Assembly: GCA_021776515.1 (NCBI GenBank)
Contig: JAJFFS010000011.1
Span: 124,001-188,000 of the forward strand
Reading direction: 5' to 3'
From: Robiginitomaculum sp.
GTDB taxonomy: Bacteria > Pseudomonadota > Alphaproteobacteria > Caulobacterales > Maricaulaceae
Length of the DNA: 64,000 nucleotides
The notes below the pieces were generated by a model, which had not been told where the DNA came from, did no database searches, and worked only from the letters and a program-made list of their open reading frames with translations. Of this stretch, positions 9,437 through 18,294 are shown one piece after another (position 1 is the stretch's first letter; each line of letters starts with the position of its first letter). The position numbers and the translations under genes are program-made.

Positions 9437-11965
9437 TTAAAACCGTTCCAGCAATCGATCCAGATAATCCAGCTCATCAGCAGAACGACCCTGCTCGGCA
9501 GCACGGTCGCGCAATAATTGCAAGATTTCCCGGGCGCGCTCTGCATTGATGACATCTGGGACATCGGTGCCGTCAGCTGACTGCGAGCCGCCGCCCCGGG
9601 TTGGCCTCCCGAAGGGGTCACGGTCTTCGCCCGCATCCTGTCCATTTTGTTTTTGAATGTACTCAAAAAGATCCGATGCCAGCGCCTCGGAACCATCACG
9701 CAAGGCCGACAACGCCTCTTTACCCGCTTCCAGCGCGCCGCCCATCTCGCCCTTGCGCAAGGCCTCCGCAGCCTGTTCCATTTCATCGGCCCCTTCACCC
9801 AAAGCGCCGCCAGCCCCCTCGTGGCCCTCCTCGCTTTGCCCGTCTGCCAGGGCGCGAAGGCGACTGGCCAACCCACCTTGCTCGCCTGCCAGGGCTTCAC
9901 CAGAATTGTTGCCGGGTTTGCCGCCCTGCGGTGCTCCCTCTTGCGGTGCACCAGCGCCCTTTGCCCCTTGTTGTTCACGAAACATTTCATCAAGCAGTTC
10001 ACGTTGTTCGGCGGTAATGTCGCCCAGTTCTTCCAGTGCCTTGCGCATGGCTTCGCTAACCGCATCATTGCCAGCGCCATCACCGGCACCCGCGCTCAAT
10101 TGCATTTTCATATTTTCCAGAAGGTCAGACAAGGCTTGCAATAGTTTACGGGCATCGCCGCGTGCGCCTGTCTCGGAAAGCGACTTAAGCGCATCCAGCA
10201 TTTCCTGCAGGGCATCTTTATCCATGTTGGCACCCGCACCGCCGCCGCCAGCCATTTGCCCTCTACGCAAGGCCTCTTCGGCCAACGCCTCAAGATAGCG
10301 CTTCACGGCACGTTCGTAATTATACATCAGCCGTGTCAACTCATCCGCTGACACACCTCTGGCCAAGGCTCGGCGAAACGCGCGCTCTGCCGCTTTTAAG
10401 GCTGCGCGGGCATCAGCCAATGCCCCGCCTTCTGCCCATAATGCCAACGCCCACAGCTCATCATCCAGACCTTTATAATCAGATTTTCTGCGCGCCAGAC
10501 GCAAGTTTTCAGCCGCATAACGCAGCCCCACATAAACCAGCGGGTCTTCAAAAAACATTTCTGGCGCACGTAAGCTGGCGCGCATCAATGCTGCCGAGCG
10601 TTGCACTGGTGCAGGGGCACGTTCCAGCCGTTCTGCCGGATTATCCTCAGCAAATGGCGGGCGGGCGCGCACCGTATCTTCGTATTGCACAGGACGATCC
10701 GGCATCGGCGCATAAGGTTCATCGGTTCGGATCAGTAATGTGCGTTGCTCTGCAACGGCCTTGGCCATCGGGTTCACAAACAACTTGTCCGGCAAAGTCA
10801 GCAAAGCATCATTGCTCACGCTTTGTTGGCCAGCACCATCGCGGGCAATCAATCTGGCAGACACCGGCAAACCTGCCCAGCGATGACGGGTAAAATCAAG
10901 TATGATTTTTTCATCCAGAGTTTTTGCATTTTTGGAGGGCAGGTCCAGCGCCGTAAGTTGCGGCTCAGATAGGCCATCAGCAAGGATGAGCTCCAAATCC
11001 ATTGCCGTAATGCCAACATCATCGGTTGCCGCGTATGAAAAAGTTAAATTATCCGCAGTATCCCCTTTGGGGTTTTTCGTAAAAACAACTTCGGGCGGAA
11101 GGTCACCACGAGTTTTGATTTGCCAAAACCTGGAAACAGGCCGCTTAAGCGTTAGCGTGCTGTTTTCATCTAGAGAAATATCAAGGTCAAAATTTTGCTG
11201 GCCAGTTTTTTGCATTTTCAGCCGTCGCTTTTTGCCATCAGCCCGTATTTGCAAAGCTGGCCCTGTGCGAACGCCACTGATTTTTAAGTGAAACCGGGAG
11301 CCGGCAAGTATTTCAACAGACGTATCATCACCGTCATTTAAAAATTTTGGTGCCAGCAGCGCATAGTCCGGCCCGGTGATCCAGGCTTCAATGCGGGCCG
11401 TTGTTATGGCATGACTTAATATACGAGGTGCAAAAGCGTCTTCAAGGCGACCCGCCGCACGCGGTCCGGCCAGAATAATACCAGCAAAAACAATCAGCAT
11501 TGCCGCCGCCCGCAAACCATAAATATCAAGCCGGGCCAGAGCGGCACGAGGTTTTCGTGGACGCAAGTCCTTCAATGCTTCACGCGCCCTAGCCTGATGC
11601 TCCTGCCAGAGACGCTGGCCCTGCGAATTATCACCTTCAGCAGGTTTATCGGTTAAAACCTCCAGCGGCCTGCCTTGCAGGTTTGCATCCTCCTCCAGTC
11701 GCCTGTCTCGCTCATGGCGAGCGGGCCAACGAAAGGAGCGAACGCCGGAATAGAAAAAATAAAACCCGAGCGCAGTGCTTGATATCAAGGTTAAAAGTCG
11801 CCACGGGTCACCAAAACGCTCCCACAGGCCAAAAAGGGCCAACGCTATATAAAGCGCAGGAAATAAAAGTGCCGGAAACAGGATGGGCACGGCATGTTCC
11901 CACAACAGTGCCAGCATCACGAAAAGTCGCGTCAAAAACATACGAAAACTGGTAACAAAAAGCAT
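9437..11965 (-). CDS. TIGR02302/DUF4175 membrane protein
   Basis: An 842-residue protein matching the alphaproteobacterial TIGR02302 (DUF4175) family. It has hydrophobic segments near residues 10-70 and about 150-170, a large domain to about residue 480, a helical zone with many Arg/Ala, and a low-complexity Gly/Ala/Glu/Gln-rich region at about residues 570-800. It ends with a conserved helical tail (ILQLLRDRAAEQGRSADELDYLDRLLERF-like, seen at 9440-9530). The family is often found near lysA; here it follows the hybrid kinase gene with a 105 bp gap. Function is unknown, though topology suggests an envelope role. Confidence 0.85.
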   Translation of the reverse strand: MLFVTSFRMFLTRLFVMLALLWEHAVPILFPALLFPALYIALALFGLWERFGDPWRLLTLISSTALGFYFFYSGVRSFRWPARHERDRRLEEDANLQGRPLEVLTDKPAEGDNSQGQRLWQEHQARAREALKDLRPRKPRAALARLDIYGLRAAAMLIVFAGIILAGPRAAGRLEDAFAPRILSHAITTARIEAWITGPDYALLAPKFLNDGDDTSVEILAGSRFHLKISGVRTGPALQIRADGKKRRLKMQKTGQQNFDLDISLDENSTLTLKRPVSRFWQIKTRGDLPPEVVFTKNPKGDTADNLTFSYAATDDVGITAMDLELILADGLSEPQLTALDLPSKNAKTLDEKIILDFTRHRWAGLPVSARLIARDGAGQQSVSNDALLTLPDKLFVNPMAKAVAEQRTLLIRTDEPYAPMPDRPVQYEDTVRARPPFAEDNPAERLERAPAPVQRSAALMRASLRAPEMFFEDPLVYVGLRYAAENLRLARRKSDYKGLDDELWALALWAEGGALADARAALKAAERAFRRALARGVSADELTRLMYNYERAVKRYLEALAEEALRRGQMAGGGGAGANMDKDALQEMLDALKSLSETGARGDARKLLQALSDLLENMKMQLSAGAGDGAGNDAVSEAMRKALEELGDITAEQRELLDEMFREQQGAKGAGAPQEGAPQGGKPGNNSGEALAGEQGGLASRLRALADGQSEEGHEGAGGALGEGADEMEQAAEALRKGEMGGALEAGKEALSALRDGSEALASDLFEYIQKQNGQDAGEDRDPFGRPTRGGGSQSADGTDVPDVINAERAREILQLLRDRAAEQGRSADELDYLDRLLERF

Positions 11966-12070
11966 GGCAGCGTAATCCTTGATCCACGCATTATAAATAT
12001 AAAACAGCCAGGCCGAAGCGCAAAAGGCATTACAAATTTATTAGAGTTTTAGCATTTCAGGCTTATCAAC

Positions 12071-14152
12071 TCACGCACTTTTTTGTTTGGCAAAAACCTG
12101 TTTTTTTTGCTTTGCTGCTTTTTTGATGGCTTTAAATAATAAATTTGCATTAATCGGTTTGGCAACAAAGTCGTCCATGCCTGCCAGTTTGTAGCGATCC
12201 TGATCTTCGCGCATGGCATTGGCCGTTGTGGCAATAATAGCGGTGGCAGCATTGGGCCCACCAGAATCGCGTATGGCCCGGGTGGCATCCACCCCGTCCA
12301 TATTCGGCATTTGAATATCCATAAGGATAACATCAAATCGTTGTGCACTGGCTATTTTGACGGCTTCAACACCATCGTGAGCAAAGCTCAGATCAAAGGG
12401 CATTTTTTCAAGAATAGCACACAACACCTTACGGTTGAGAGCGTTATCTTCAACCATGAGCAATTTTAAACGGCGCTTTGAGCGGGCCGGGCTATTTTGC
12501 GACATTGAAACTGGCTCGGACTTAACCTTATCCAGCGCAAGCTTAAGGACAAAACAGGCGCCATCCTCGTAAGCGCCATCATATTTAAGAGTGCCGCCCA
12601 TTAATTTTGCCAGCTTGGCGCAGATGGCGAGCCCAATCCCGGTGCCGCCATGATTACGGACCATGGTTTGGTCACCCTGGGTAAATAATTTGAAAATTTC
12701 TCCGACCATAGAACGGTCTATACCGGGGCCGGTATCTTCAACACGCAATTCCAGCGCCGCATGGTCACCTGCATGGCAGGTCAAAACATTCAAACGCACA
12801 TGCCCTGCATCGGTAAACTTAATCGCATTAGAAATAAGGTTGCTCAGTATCTGGGCCAAACGAGCCTTATCGCCCGACAAGGTAACATCCGTATCGCCCT
12901 CATAGTCGATATTAAACTCAAGTCCCTTTTCACATGCCGGTTTCTTCCACAGTTTTACCGTCTGGCGGATCAGATCATCCAGTTTAAACGGCTGGTTACT
13001 GACTTCCATTTCTCCAGCTTCGATTTTGGTAAAATCCAGAACGTCATTCAGTACAACCATCAACGATTCCGCCGAAAAGCGGATCATGTCTATTTTTTCC
13101 TGCTGGTCGGGCTCCAGATCGCCTTGCAGCACCACCTCTGTCATGCCGATCACGCCGTTCATGGGCGTGCGCATTTCATGGCTCATCGTGGCCAGAAATT
13201 CCGATTTGGCCTGATTGGCCTGCTCGGCATCCCGCAAAGCCTTGTCCAGTTGCTCTGTTCGCTCGTTAACGCGTTCTTCCAACTCATTATTGGCATGAGC
13301 AAGCTCCTGCGTGCGGGCTCTTTCAACTTCAAACTTGTGTCTGGTTGCCATGGCTTTTTGGAAACCTTGCAAAGCGTGAGACAGTTTTCCAATAACATCC
13401 TGGCGATTATAGGTCGCTATACGGGTTTGCTTATCACCCCGGGCCACAGCTTCGGTCGTTTCAGTTATTTTTGTGATCGGCTTGATCAGGGTCTTGAATA
13501 ACAGTAACTGGATTAATGCCAGCGTGAACAAAACGATTATAGCGTTAAATGCGGTCCGCTTTATAATATTGCTTTGCCATATTAGAATATCTTTCGAAAT
13601 GTCTACAGCGGTACTATAAGCACCAAAAACCTGACCCTTTTCTGCCCCCATCAACGCTATATGACATTCTGCGCAGCGCTCATTCGCAGCGCTGCCCTGC
13701 CCCATAATAACAGGTCTTGTCAGTCGCACAGAATTATCTTTGCCTATGCGAAAAACAGGTTGGCCGCTTTGCAATACTTCCTCGTCCACCTCGTCAAGCG
13801 GACCTTCAAGTTCAGCATGATTGTGGGCCTTCTGATAGGCGATGGTCTTTTCGTCCATAACCACCCAGACCTTAACCTCGTCACTGACTTTAGAAAATTG
13901 CTCTAATGTGCCGTGCAAAGTACTGATTACCGGATCATTATCCGCAATTTGTTGGCGGTTCAGCATGGCATTAACATGCACCGCCTCAAGCATATCAAGG
14001 GTCGTATTCGCCTGGGATTCTGCGCGAAATAATATTTCTTTCTTTTCTGTATAAACGGCCCACGTGGAAAGCGAAACCAGCATGACAAATAATGCCACAC
14101 CAATGCCCAACAGAATTTTTATTGAAAGCGATAAATTATTCCAATATTGCAT
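12071..14152 (-). CDS. Hybrid sensor histidine kinase with CxxCH motif
   Basis: A 693-residue hybrid kinase (ATG at 14152, with GGGG 6 nt before; the ATG at 14164 is also possible). Order of parts: transmembrane helix at about 10-32, an extracytoplasmic sensor of about 160 residues like the DUF3365/Tll0287 group, a second helix at about 203-222, HAMP, coiled coil, HisKA (MSHEMRTPMNGVIGM, phospho-acceptor His325), HATPase (LSNLISNAIKFTD, DTGPGI, GGTGIGLAI) and a receiver domain (phospho-acceptor Asp612 in LMDIQMPNMDG). The sensor contains CAECH at residues 160-164, a covalent haem c motif, so redox or gas sensing is likely. No separate response regulator is adjacent. Confidence 0.92.
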   Translation of the reverse strand: MQYWNNLSLSIKILLGIGVALFVMLVSLSTWAVYTEKKEILFRAESQANTTLDMLEAVHVNAMLNRQQIADNDPVISTLHGTLEQFSKVSDEVKVWVVMDEKTIAYQKAHNHAELEGPLDEVDEEVLQSGQPVFRIGKDNSVRLTRPVIMGQGSAANERCAECHIALMGAEKGQVFGAYSTAVDISKDILIWQSNIIKRTAFNAIIVLFTLALIQLLLFKTLIKPITKITETTEAVARGDKQTRIATYNRQDVIGKLSHALQGFQKAMATRHKFEVERARTQELAHANNELEERVNERTEQLDKALRDAEQANQAKSEFLATMSHEMRTPMNGVIGMTEVVLQGDLEPDQQEKIDMIRFSAESLMVVLNDVLDFTKIEAGEMEVSNQPFKLDDLIRQTVKLWKKPACEKGLEFNIDYEGDTDVTLSGDKARLAQILSNLISNAIKFTDAGHVRLNVLTCHAGDHAALELRVEDTGPGIDRSMVGEIFKLFTQGDQTMVRNHGGTGIGLAICAKLAKLMGGTLKYDGAYEDGACFVLKLALDKVKSEPVSMSQNSPARSKRRLKLLMVEDNALNRKVLCAILEKMPFDLSFAHDGVEAVKIASAQRFDVILMDIQMPNMDGVDATRAIRDSGGPNAATAIIATTANAMREDQDRYKLAGMDDFVAKPINANLLFKAIKKAAKQKKQVFAKQKSA

Positions 14153-14208
14153 TGGTAACCCCATCGAACCAACGCGAATTATCTACACAAGTATATAAAA
14201 TATGGTTA

Positions 14209-16134
14209 CTAAACACATTTACTTGCAGAACTATCCTGGCAACATCGTTCCAGCACCCGGGCGGGGTGCAGAGCTTCGGCAACGCCTCGTTCCAGCGGGG
14301 AAGGCTCACCCAGTATTTCCGCCGCCAGCGCCTCACCCAATATGGGTGCCAACGTAAAGCCGCGTGAGCCTAACCCCATAAGTACAAAAAGGTTTTCCTG
14401 CAAAACAGCAGGCCCGGCCTTTGGGTCAATAAACCCGTGCTTTAGCGCGTGAAACCGGGAACAAAAATCTACCGCGTCCACCATTGGGCCAACATAAGGC
14501 ATTTGATCGGGCGTGGCCGCACGAATAGAAACCCGTCCTTTAACTGAAGACTTGTCAATTTTTGCCGCCAGGGCTGGAGCAAACTGGTTCAGAGCCTGCA
14601 AATTAAGCTCATGATCTTTTGCTTTGGGTTGTAAATCTGTGCCTTCAATTCCCTCAACGGGTTCATACGTTGCCCCGGTCAATAAATACTTAGGTTCAAG
14701 ACCCAGTGCATAACCATCGGCCATCAGGGCCGGGCCGCTATAGGGCGGGGCAATGCCAGCAATAGTCACTTGCCCTTTCAGATAACGAAAATTCAGTTCT
14801 GTGGTTTGCGCTAATGCCCCAGCCCCCAGCGCCATAACAGCTATCGGTGCGCTGGCTATTGGTTTGTTATCCGCATCCATGGCCACCCATAAATTGCCTT
14901 GACGCTCCAGTGAAGAAACCGTTGCCATAATTTGTGTTGCACCCTTCGTCATGGCGGCAATGGCTTTTTCGGGAAAAACCATACCGGCACCCGGTAAATG
15001 CAAGGTGGAGCCATCCCCATCCAGGGATAGCTCGCTCTTTGGCAAGGCACGAGCGTCAACAAGGCGGGTAAATTTTTGGTTGTCTGCGTCATAAGCAGGC
15101 AGGCGTATGAGGCCGCAAGGGTTCCAAGCATCAGGACCAAGCGCGGCATAGGTTTTGGTGGCATGATGAAAAGCTGTGCGAAAAAACCGGGCCGGGGCTG
15201 CGTCTTCCCTATCCAGCCTTGGTGAAACCAGCCCCGCCGGATTGCCACTGGCTTCATCACCCAGGCCAGCCTTGCTCACTTGCGTAACCTCAATACCGCG
15301 TCGCAAAAAAGCATGCGCAACACTGGCCCCGGCAATACCGCCACCTAGCACCAAAACAGATTGCAAGGCTGGCTCAGCGGGTGCGCAGGGGCGGGTTTGC
15401 CGCCTGAGGCTCACAGGTGGCGAGCCTTTGTATACAGCCTCCAGGCGCTCACGTTTTCGTCCAAAGCCAGGCTCTTTGCTGACCACAAAACCGGCGCCCT
15501 GCAAACCACGCCGAACCGCACCAGCCACACTAAATGTGGCGGCACGGGCACCATAATGACTAAGCCGGGCAAGGTGAGAAAACACAGCCCCGGACCACAT
15601 GGCATTATTACGTGATGGTGCAAAACCATCCAGAAACCAGGCATGTGCCTGCATTTCCATTTGTGGCAATGCCTCATCAACATCCATAAAATACAGCGTT
15701 AGCGTTACGCCATCCTCATCAAAGAATAGCCGATGAAGGCCCTTGATTGCCGCTGGCCACCCGGCACGAAGTTTTTGCGCCAGCCCCTTAAGAGAGGGAA
15801 AAGCATTATGGGCACGTTTCAGGTCATCACGAAGAAATGGCGCCCCCTCGACAGAGATAAAATGTAGCCGTGCACCAGCGGGACGCGTGCGTCGCCATAA
15901 ATCCCAGGTGCTTAAAAAGTTTAGCCCCGTGCCAAATCCCAGTTCCCCAACAGTAAAAAGGCGGCTGGCTTCCCATGCTTTAGGTAAATGACAGCCGCCC
16001 AGAAATACCGCACGGGATTCTGCCAACCCGTCAACATCAGAAAAATAACCATCTTCATAGTCAAGATCGCGCGGCGCACCCGCATCAGACCAATGCAGGC
16101 GGGGAGACGGCAAGCCTAGGTGAATGTCGCGCAT
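14209..16134 (-). CDS. mnmC: Bifunctional tRNA wobble-uridine enzyme MnmC
   Basis: A 641-residue fusion of an N-terminal SAM-dependent methyltransferase (GELGFGTGLNFLSTW, MDVDEALPQMEMQAHAWFLDGFAPSRNNAMW) and a C-terminal FAD oxidoreductase (VLGGGIAGASVAHAFLRRGIEV at about residue 262). It completes mnm5s2U at position 34 of several tRNAs by removing the carboxymethyl group and then methylating. Length and domain order match MnmC. Its start lies 90 bp from the motA stop, with a terminator hairpin between them. Confidence 0.93.
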   Translation of the reverse strand: MRDIHLGLPSPRLHWSDAGAPRDLDYEDGYFSDVDGLAESRAVFLGGCHLPKAWEASRLFTVGELGFGTGLNFLSTWDLWRRTRPAGARLHFISVEGAPFLRDDLKRAHNAFPSLKGLAQKLRAGWPAAIKGLHRLFFDEDGVTLTLYFMDVDEALPQMEMQAHAWFLDGFAPSRNNAMWSGAVFSHLARLSHYGARAATFSVAGAVRRGLQGAGFVVSKEPGFGRKRERLEAVYKGSPPVSLRRQTRPCAPAEPALQSVLVLGGGIAGASVAHAFLRRGIEVTQVSKAGLGDEASGNPAGLVSPRLDREDAAPARFFRTAFHHATKTYAALGPDAWNPCGLIRLPAYDADNQKFTRLVDARALPKSELSLDGDGSTLHLPGAGMVFPEKAIAAMTKGATQIMATVSSLERQGNLWVAMDADNKPIASAPIAVMALGAGALAQTTELNFRYLKGQVTIAGIAPPYSGPALMADGYALGLEPKYLLTGATYEPVEGIEGTDLQPKAKDHELNLQALNQFAPALAAKIDKSSVKGRVSIRAATPDQMPYVGPMVDAVDFCSRFHALKHGFIDPKAGPAVLQENLFVLMGLGSRGFTLAPILGEALAAEILGEPSPLERGVAEALHPARVLERCCQDSSASKCV

Positions 16135-16152
16135 AACACTGCCAGAAAAGAT

Positions 16153-16181
16153 AAAAGCCGCCCCCCAATGGAGCGGCTTTT
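16153..16181 (-). terminator. Rho-independent terminator after motA
   Basis: A 9 bp perfect stem, AAAAGCCGC paired with GCGGCTTTT, around an 11-nt loop. It lies 43 bp past the motA stop and 19 bp before the mnmC start. The T-tract follows the stem on either strand, but only the minus strand has an upstream gene to terminate (motA). Confidence 0.8.
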
Positions 16182-16223
16182 AGCCTGGGTCAAGTTGTCA
16201 GAAAATTATGTGGCGCGATACCT

Positions 16224-17090
16224 TTATGCTGCCTCAACATTTTCCAGCGCATCTTCCAGTTCTGAAAAGCTGGGTTGAGAGGCACTAGGTACAATACCGC
16301 GACCCATTTCAATGGAAATTTGCGCTGCATTACCGTGCAAATGGGCCACGAGAACCGCCTGAATAATTTTGTAAAACGCGCCCTCTTCATCGACAACCTG
16401 TTGCAGGCGTGCCGCCATTGGTCCGATAAAACCATAGGCGAGAAACACCCCCAGAAACGTACCCACCAGCGCCGAGCCAATCATTTTACCCAAATATTCC
16501 GGCGGCTCGGTAATCGCGCCCATAGTTTTGATAATGCCCAGAACCGCCGCTACAATACCCAAAGCTGGCAAACCATCAGCCATGTTTTGCAAGGCGTGGG
16601 CCGGATCAGAGGCATCATGATGATGTTTTTCAAGTTGTGCCTCCATATTATCTTCAACCTGATGCGGATCTTCCAAATTCATCGTCATCATACGCAAGGT
16701 GTCACAGATAAAATCTGTGGCAAAATGATCCTTGAGAATTTTGGGATACAAGGTGAAAATGGTGCTTTCACCCGGGTTTTCTATGTGAGTTTCCAGAGCG
16801 ATCACGCCCTTGGTTTTCATGGTCTTGGTCAAGGTGAAAAGCAGAGCCAGAAGGTCTGCATAATCTTTCTTTTTCCACTTCGGCCCAGCCATCAATTTGC
16901 CAAAACCCGAGACAACACCCTTGACCGTCTTGCCATTATTACCAATGAGAAGCGCACCAAGTGCCGCCCCACAAATGATCATCATTTCATATGGCGCGGA
17001 ATGCAATATAGGCTCCAAATGCCCACCAGCCAGCAGAAATCCGCCGAAAACCATAACAAAAACAACGATTATACCAATGATCTGAAACAT
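16224..17090 (-). CDS. motA: Flagellar motor stator protein MotA
   Basis: A 288-residue protein with the MotA pattern: N-terminal hydrophobic helices (IIGIIVVFVMVFGGFLLAGG), PYEMMIICGAALGALLIGN, the cytoplasmic charged loop, and the pair of C-terminal helices LPALGIVAAVLGIIKTMG and IGSALVGTFLGVFLAYGFIGP. With MotB it forms the proton-driven stator. No motB is adjacent; separated motA and motB genes are common in alphaproteobacteria. The 227 bp upstream (17091-17317) is shared with a divergent small gene. Confidence 0.93.
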   Translation of the reverse strand: MFQIIGIIVVFVMVFGGFLLAGGHLEPILHSAPYEMMIICGAALGALLIGNNGKTVKGVVSGFGKLMAGPKWKKKDYADLLALLFTLTKTMKTKGVIALETHIENPGESTIFTLYPKILKDHFATDFICDTLRMMTMNLEDPHQVEDNMEAQLEKHHHDASDPAHALQNMADGLPALGIVAAVLGIIKTMGAITEPPEYLGKMIGSALVGTFLGVFLAYGFIGPMAARLQQVVDEEGAFYKIIQAVLVAHLHGNAAQISIEMGRGIVPSASQPSFSELEDALENVEAA

Positions 17091-17317
17091 CAGCTCACCC
17101 CACCTGTTCTATATTTTCAACCCACAAGGGCCATTTCGGTTGTCCCGATTTGAGACCATTATGACTTGGAATGCTTAATGCACTGTTGCCAATGAAGTTT
17201 GTTTTTGCGTTTCATTGCGGGACGGGGCGTTCAATGATAAAGAAAGAAGCAGGGCCACTACTGATAAAGGCGAGGGACAATATACGCTTTTCAAGGTTAC
17301 GGACCAGGAGTTTGAGT

Positions 17318-17683
17318 ATGTTAAAATGGACAGTCGGCCTAATGGCCGCTTTGTGTCTTCCTGTCATGGCATTGGCCGCACCCGATTGTACGGCACCGGT
17401 AAAACCGGCATTGCCACAAAACGGCGCTATATTAAGCGCCGATGAACTTGGTGTCGCAGCAGACAAGGTTTCTGATTATTCCAAAGCCTCACGAGTGTAT
17501 CAAGGCTGTCTGGACACCGTTATTTCCGCACCGGATAAGTATTCACGGGATGAATGGCGTGCGGCACTAAAAGCCTATAATTCTGCCGCACCCAGTGTTG
17601 AAGATGTGTGGGGTTTGTACCAGAAACTTTCAGATGACTGGGTTGCTGCCCATCTGGTTACCACGCAAACAACCGAAAACTGA
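17318..17683 (+). CDS. Small secreted Cys-containing protein
   Basis: A 121-residue protein of unknown function. The ATG at 17318 has an AGGAG 7 nt upstream and opens a good signal peptide (hydrophobic core GLMAALCLPVMALAA, cleaved before APDC). The frame is open further upstream (17171), but that extension would bury the signal peptide. The mature part has two cysteines (DCTAPVKP and YQGCLD). It resembles the next gene in layout: signal peptide, Pro-rich start, then a helical stretch with Y-x-x-C. Possibly distant paralogues. Confidence 0.7.
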   Translation: MLKWTVGLMAALCLPVMALAAPDCTAPVKPALPQNGAILSADELGVAADKVSDYSKASRVYQGCLDTVISAPDKYSRDEWRAALKAYNSAAPSVEDVWGLYQKLSDDWVAAHLVTTQTTEN

Positions 17684-17730
17684 TTTTACAAATACTCTCA
17701 ACGGCACGGACCATGACGGGGACAAGTATC

Positions 17731-18225
17731 ATGAAACCATATCATATTGTATTCGCAAGTATCGCTCTTGCTGTCATCGCATCACCAGGTATTACCGAGA
17801 CGGTCAATGACGGTTATCGCCCACAAAATGATGCGCAGCGCAATTACAAGGCTTGTAAAATAGAGGCTATTACCAAAGGCACGCAAACAGTACTGCCTTT
17901 TTGCGGCGCACTGCCTGAACGACCCAAATTCCCCTCTTATGATGAGGCCTGGAACCGTACATCCAGGGCAGAGCTGGATGTTTATGCACAATCTCTGGCA
18001 CGTTTTGAGGCCGATGTCGCACGTTATCAAACCTGCATTACCAACCGGGTGATGGCTGATGGCTCCTTGTCCACCAGCACCCTGGATTATGCCGCTTGTG
18101 CTGATCAAGGGGCCGTTGACCAACTGGCTCAATCAACCGAAGAATGGGGCATGTCCTGCATGGCCTTTAATGATTCCCAGATTGATGGCAAAACCTATAC
18201 CAAATCCTGTTTTCCGGCGCAGTGA
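17731..18225 (+). CDS. Secreted hypothetical protein, multiple Cys
   Basis: A 164-residue protein of unknown function. The ATG at 17731 follows GGGG and starts the signal peptide (YHIVFASIALAVIASPGIT); an in-frame ATG at 17713 is the alternative. The mature region has six cysteines (YKACK, PFCGAL, YQTCITN, YAACAD, MSCMAF, KSCFPA), which suggests disulfide bonds in the periplasm. It follows the smaller secreted protein by 47 bp and shares a Y-x-x-C helix with it. Confidence 0.7.
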   Translation: MKPYHIVFASIALAVIASPGITETVNDGYRPQNDAQRNYKACKIEAITKGTQTVLPFCGALPERPKFPSYDEAWNRTSRAELDVYAQSLARFEADVARYQTCITNRVMADGSLSTSTLDYAACADQGAVDQLAQSTEEWGMSCMAFNDSQIDGKTYTKSCFPAQ

Positions 18226-18294
18226 TCCTTTGACATGCCGGTGTCGTGCTGCCATCAGGTAAACATTGTTTACTGGATATGAGCCGGACTTACC

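Noticed and set aside
9647-10298. Plus-strand frames of 130-210 codons
   Set aside because: They are shadows of the low-complexity Gly/Ala/Glu segment of the TIGR02302 protein.
12761-13501. Plus-strand frame of 246 codons
   Set aside because: Antisense to the histidine kinase domains; no motif.
16275-17153. Plus-strand frame of 292 codons
   Set aside because: It is the antisense shadow of motA, whose family match is unambiguous.
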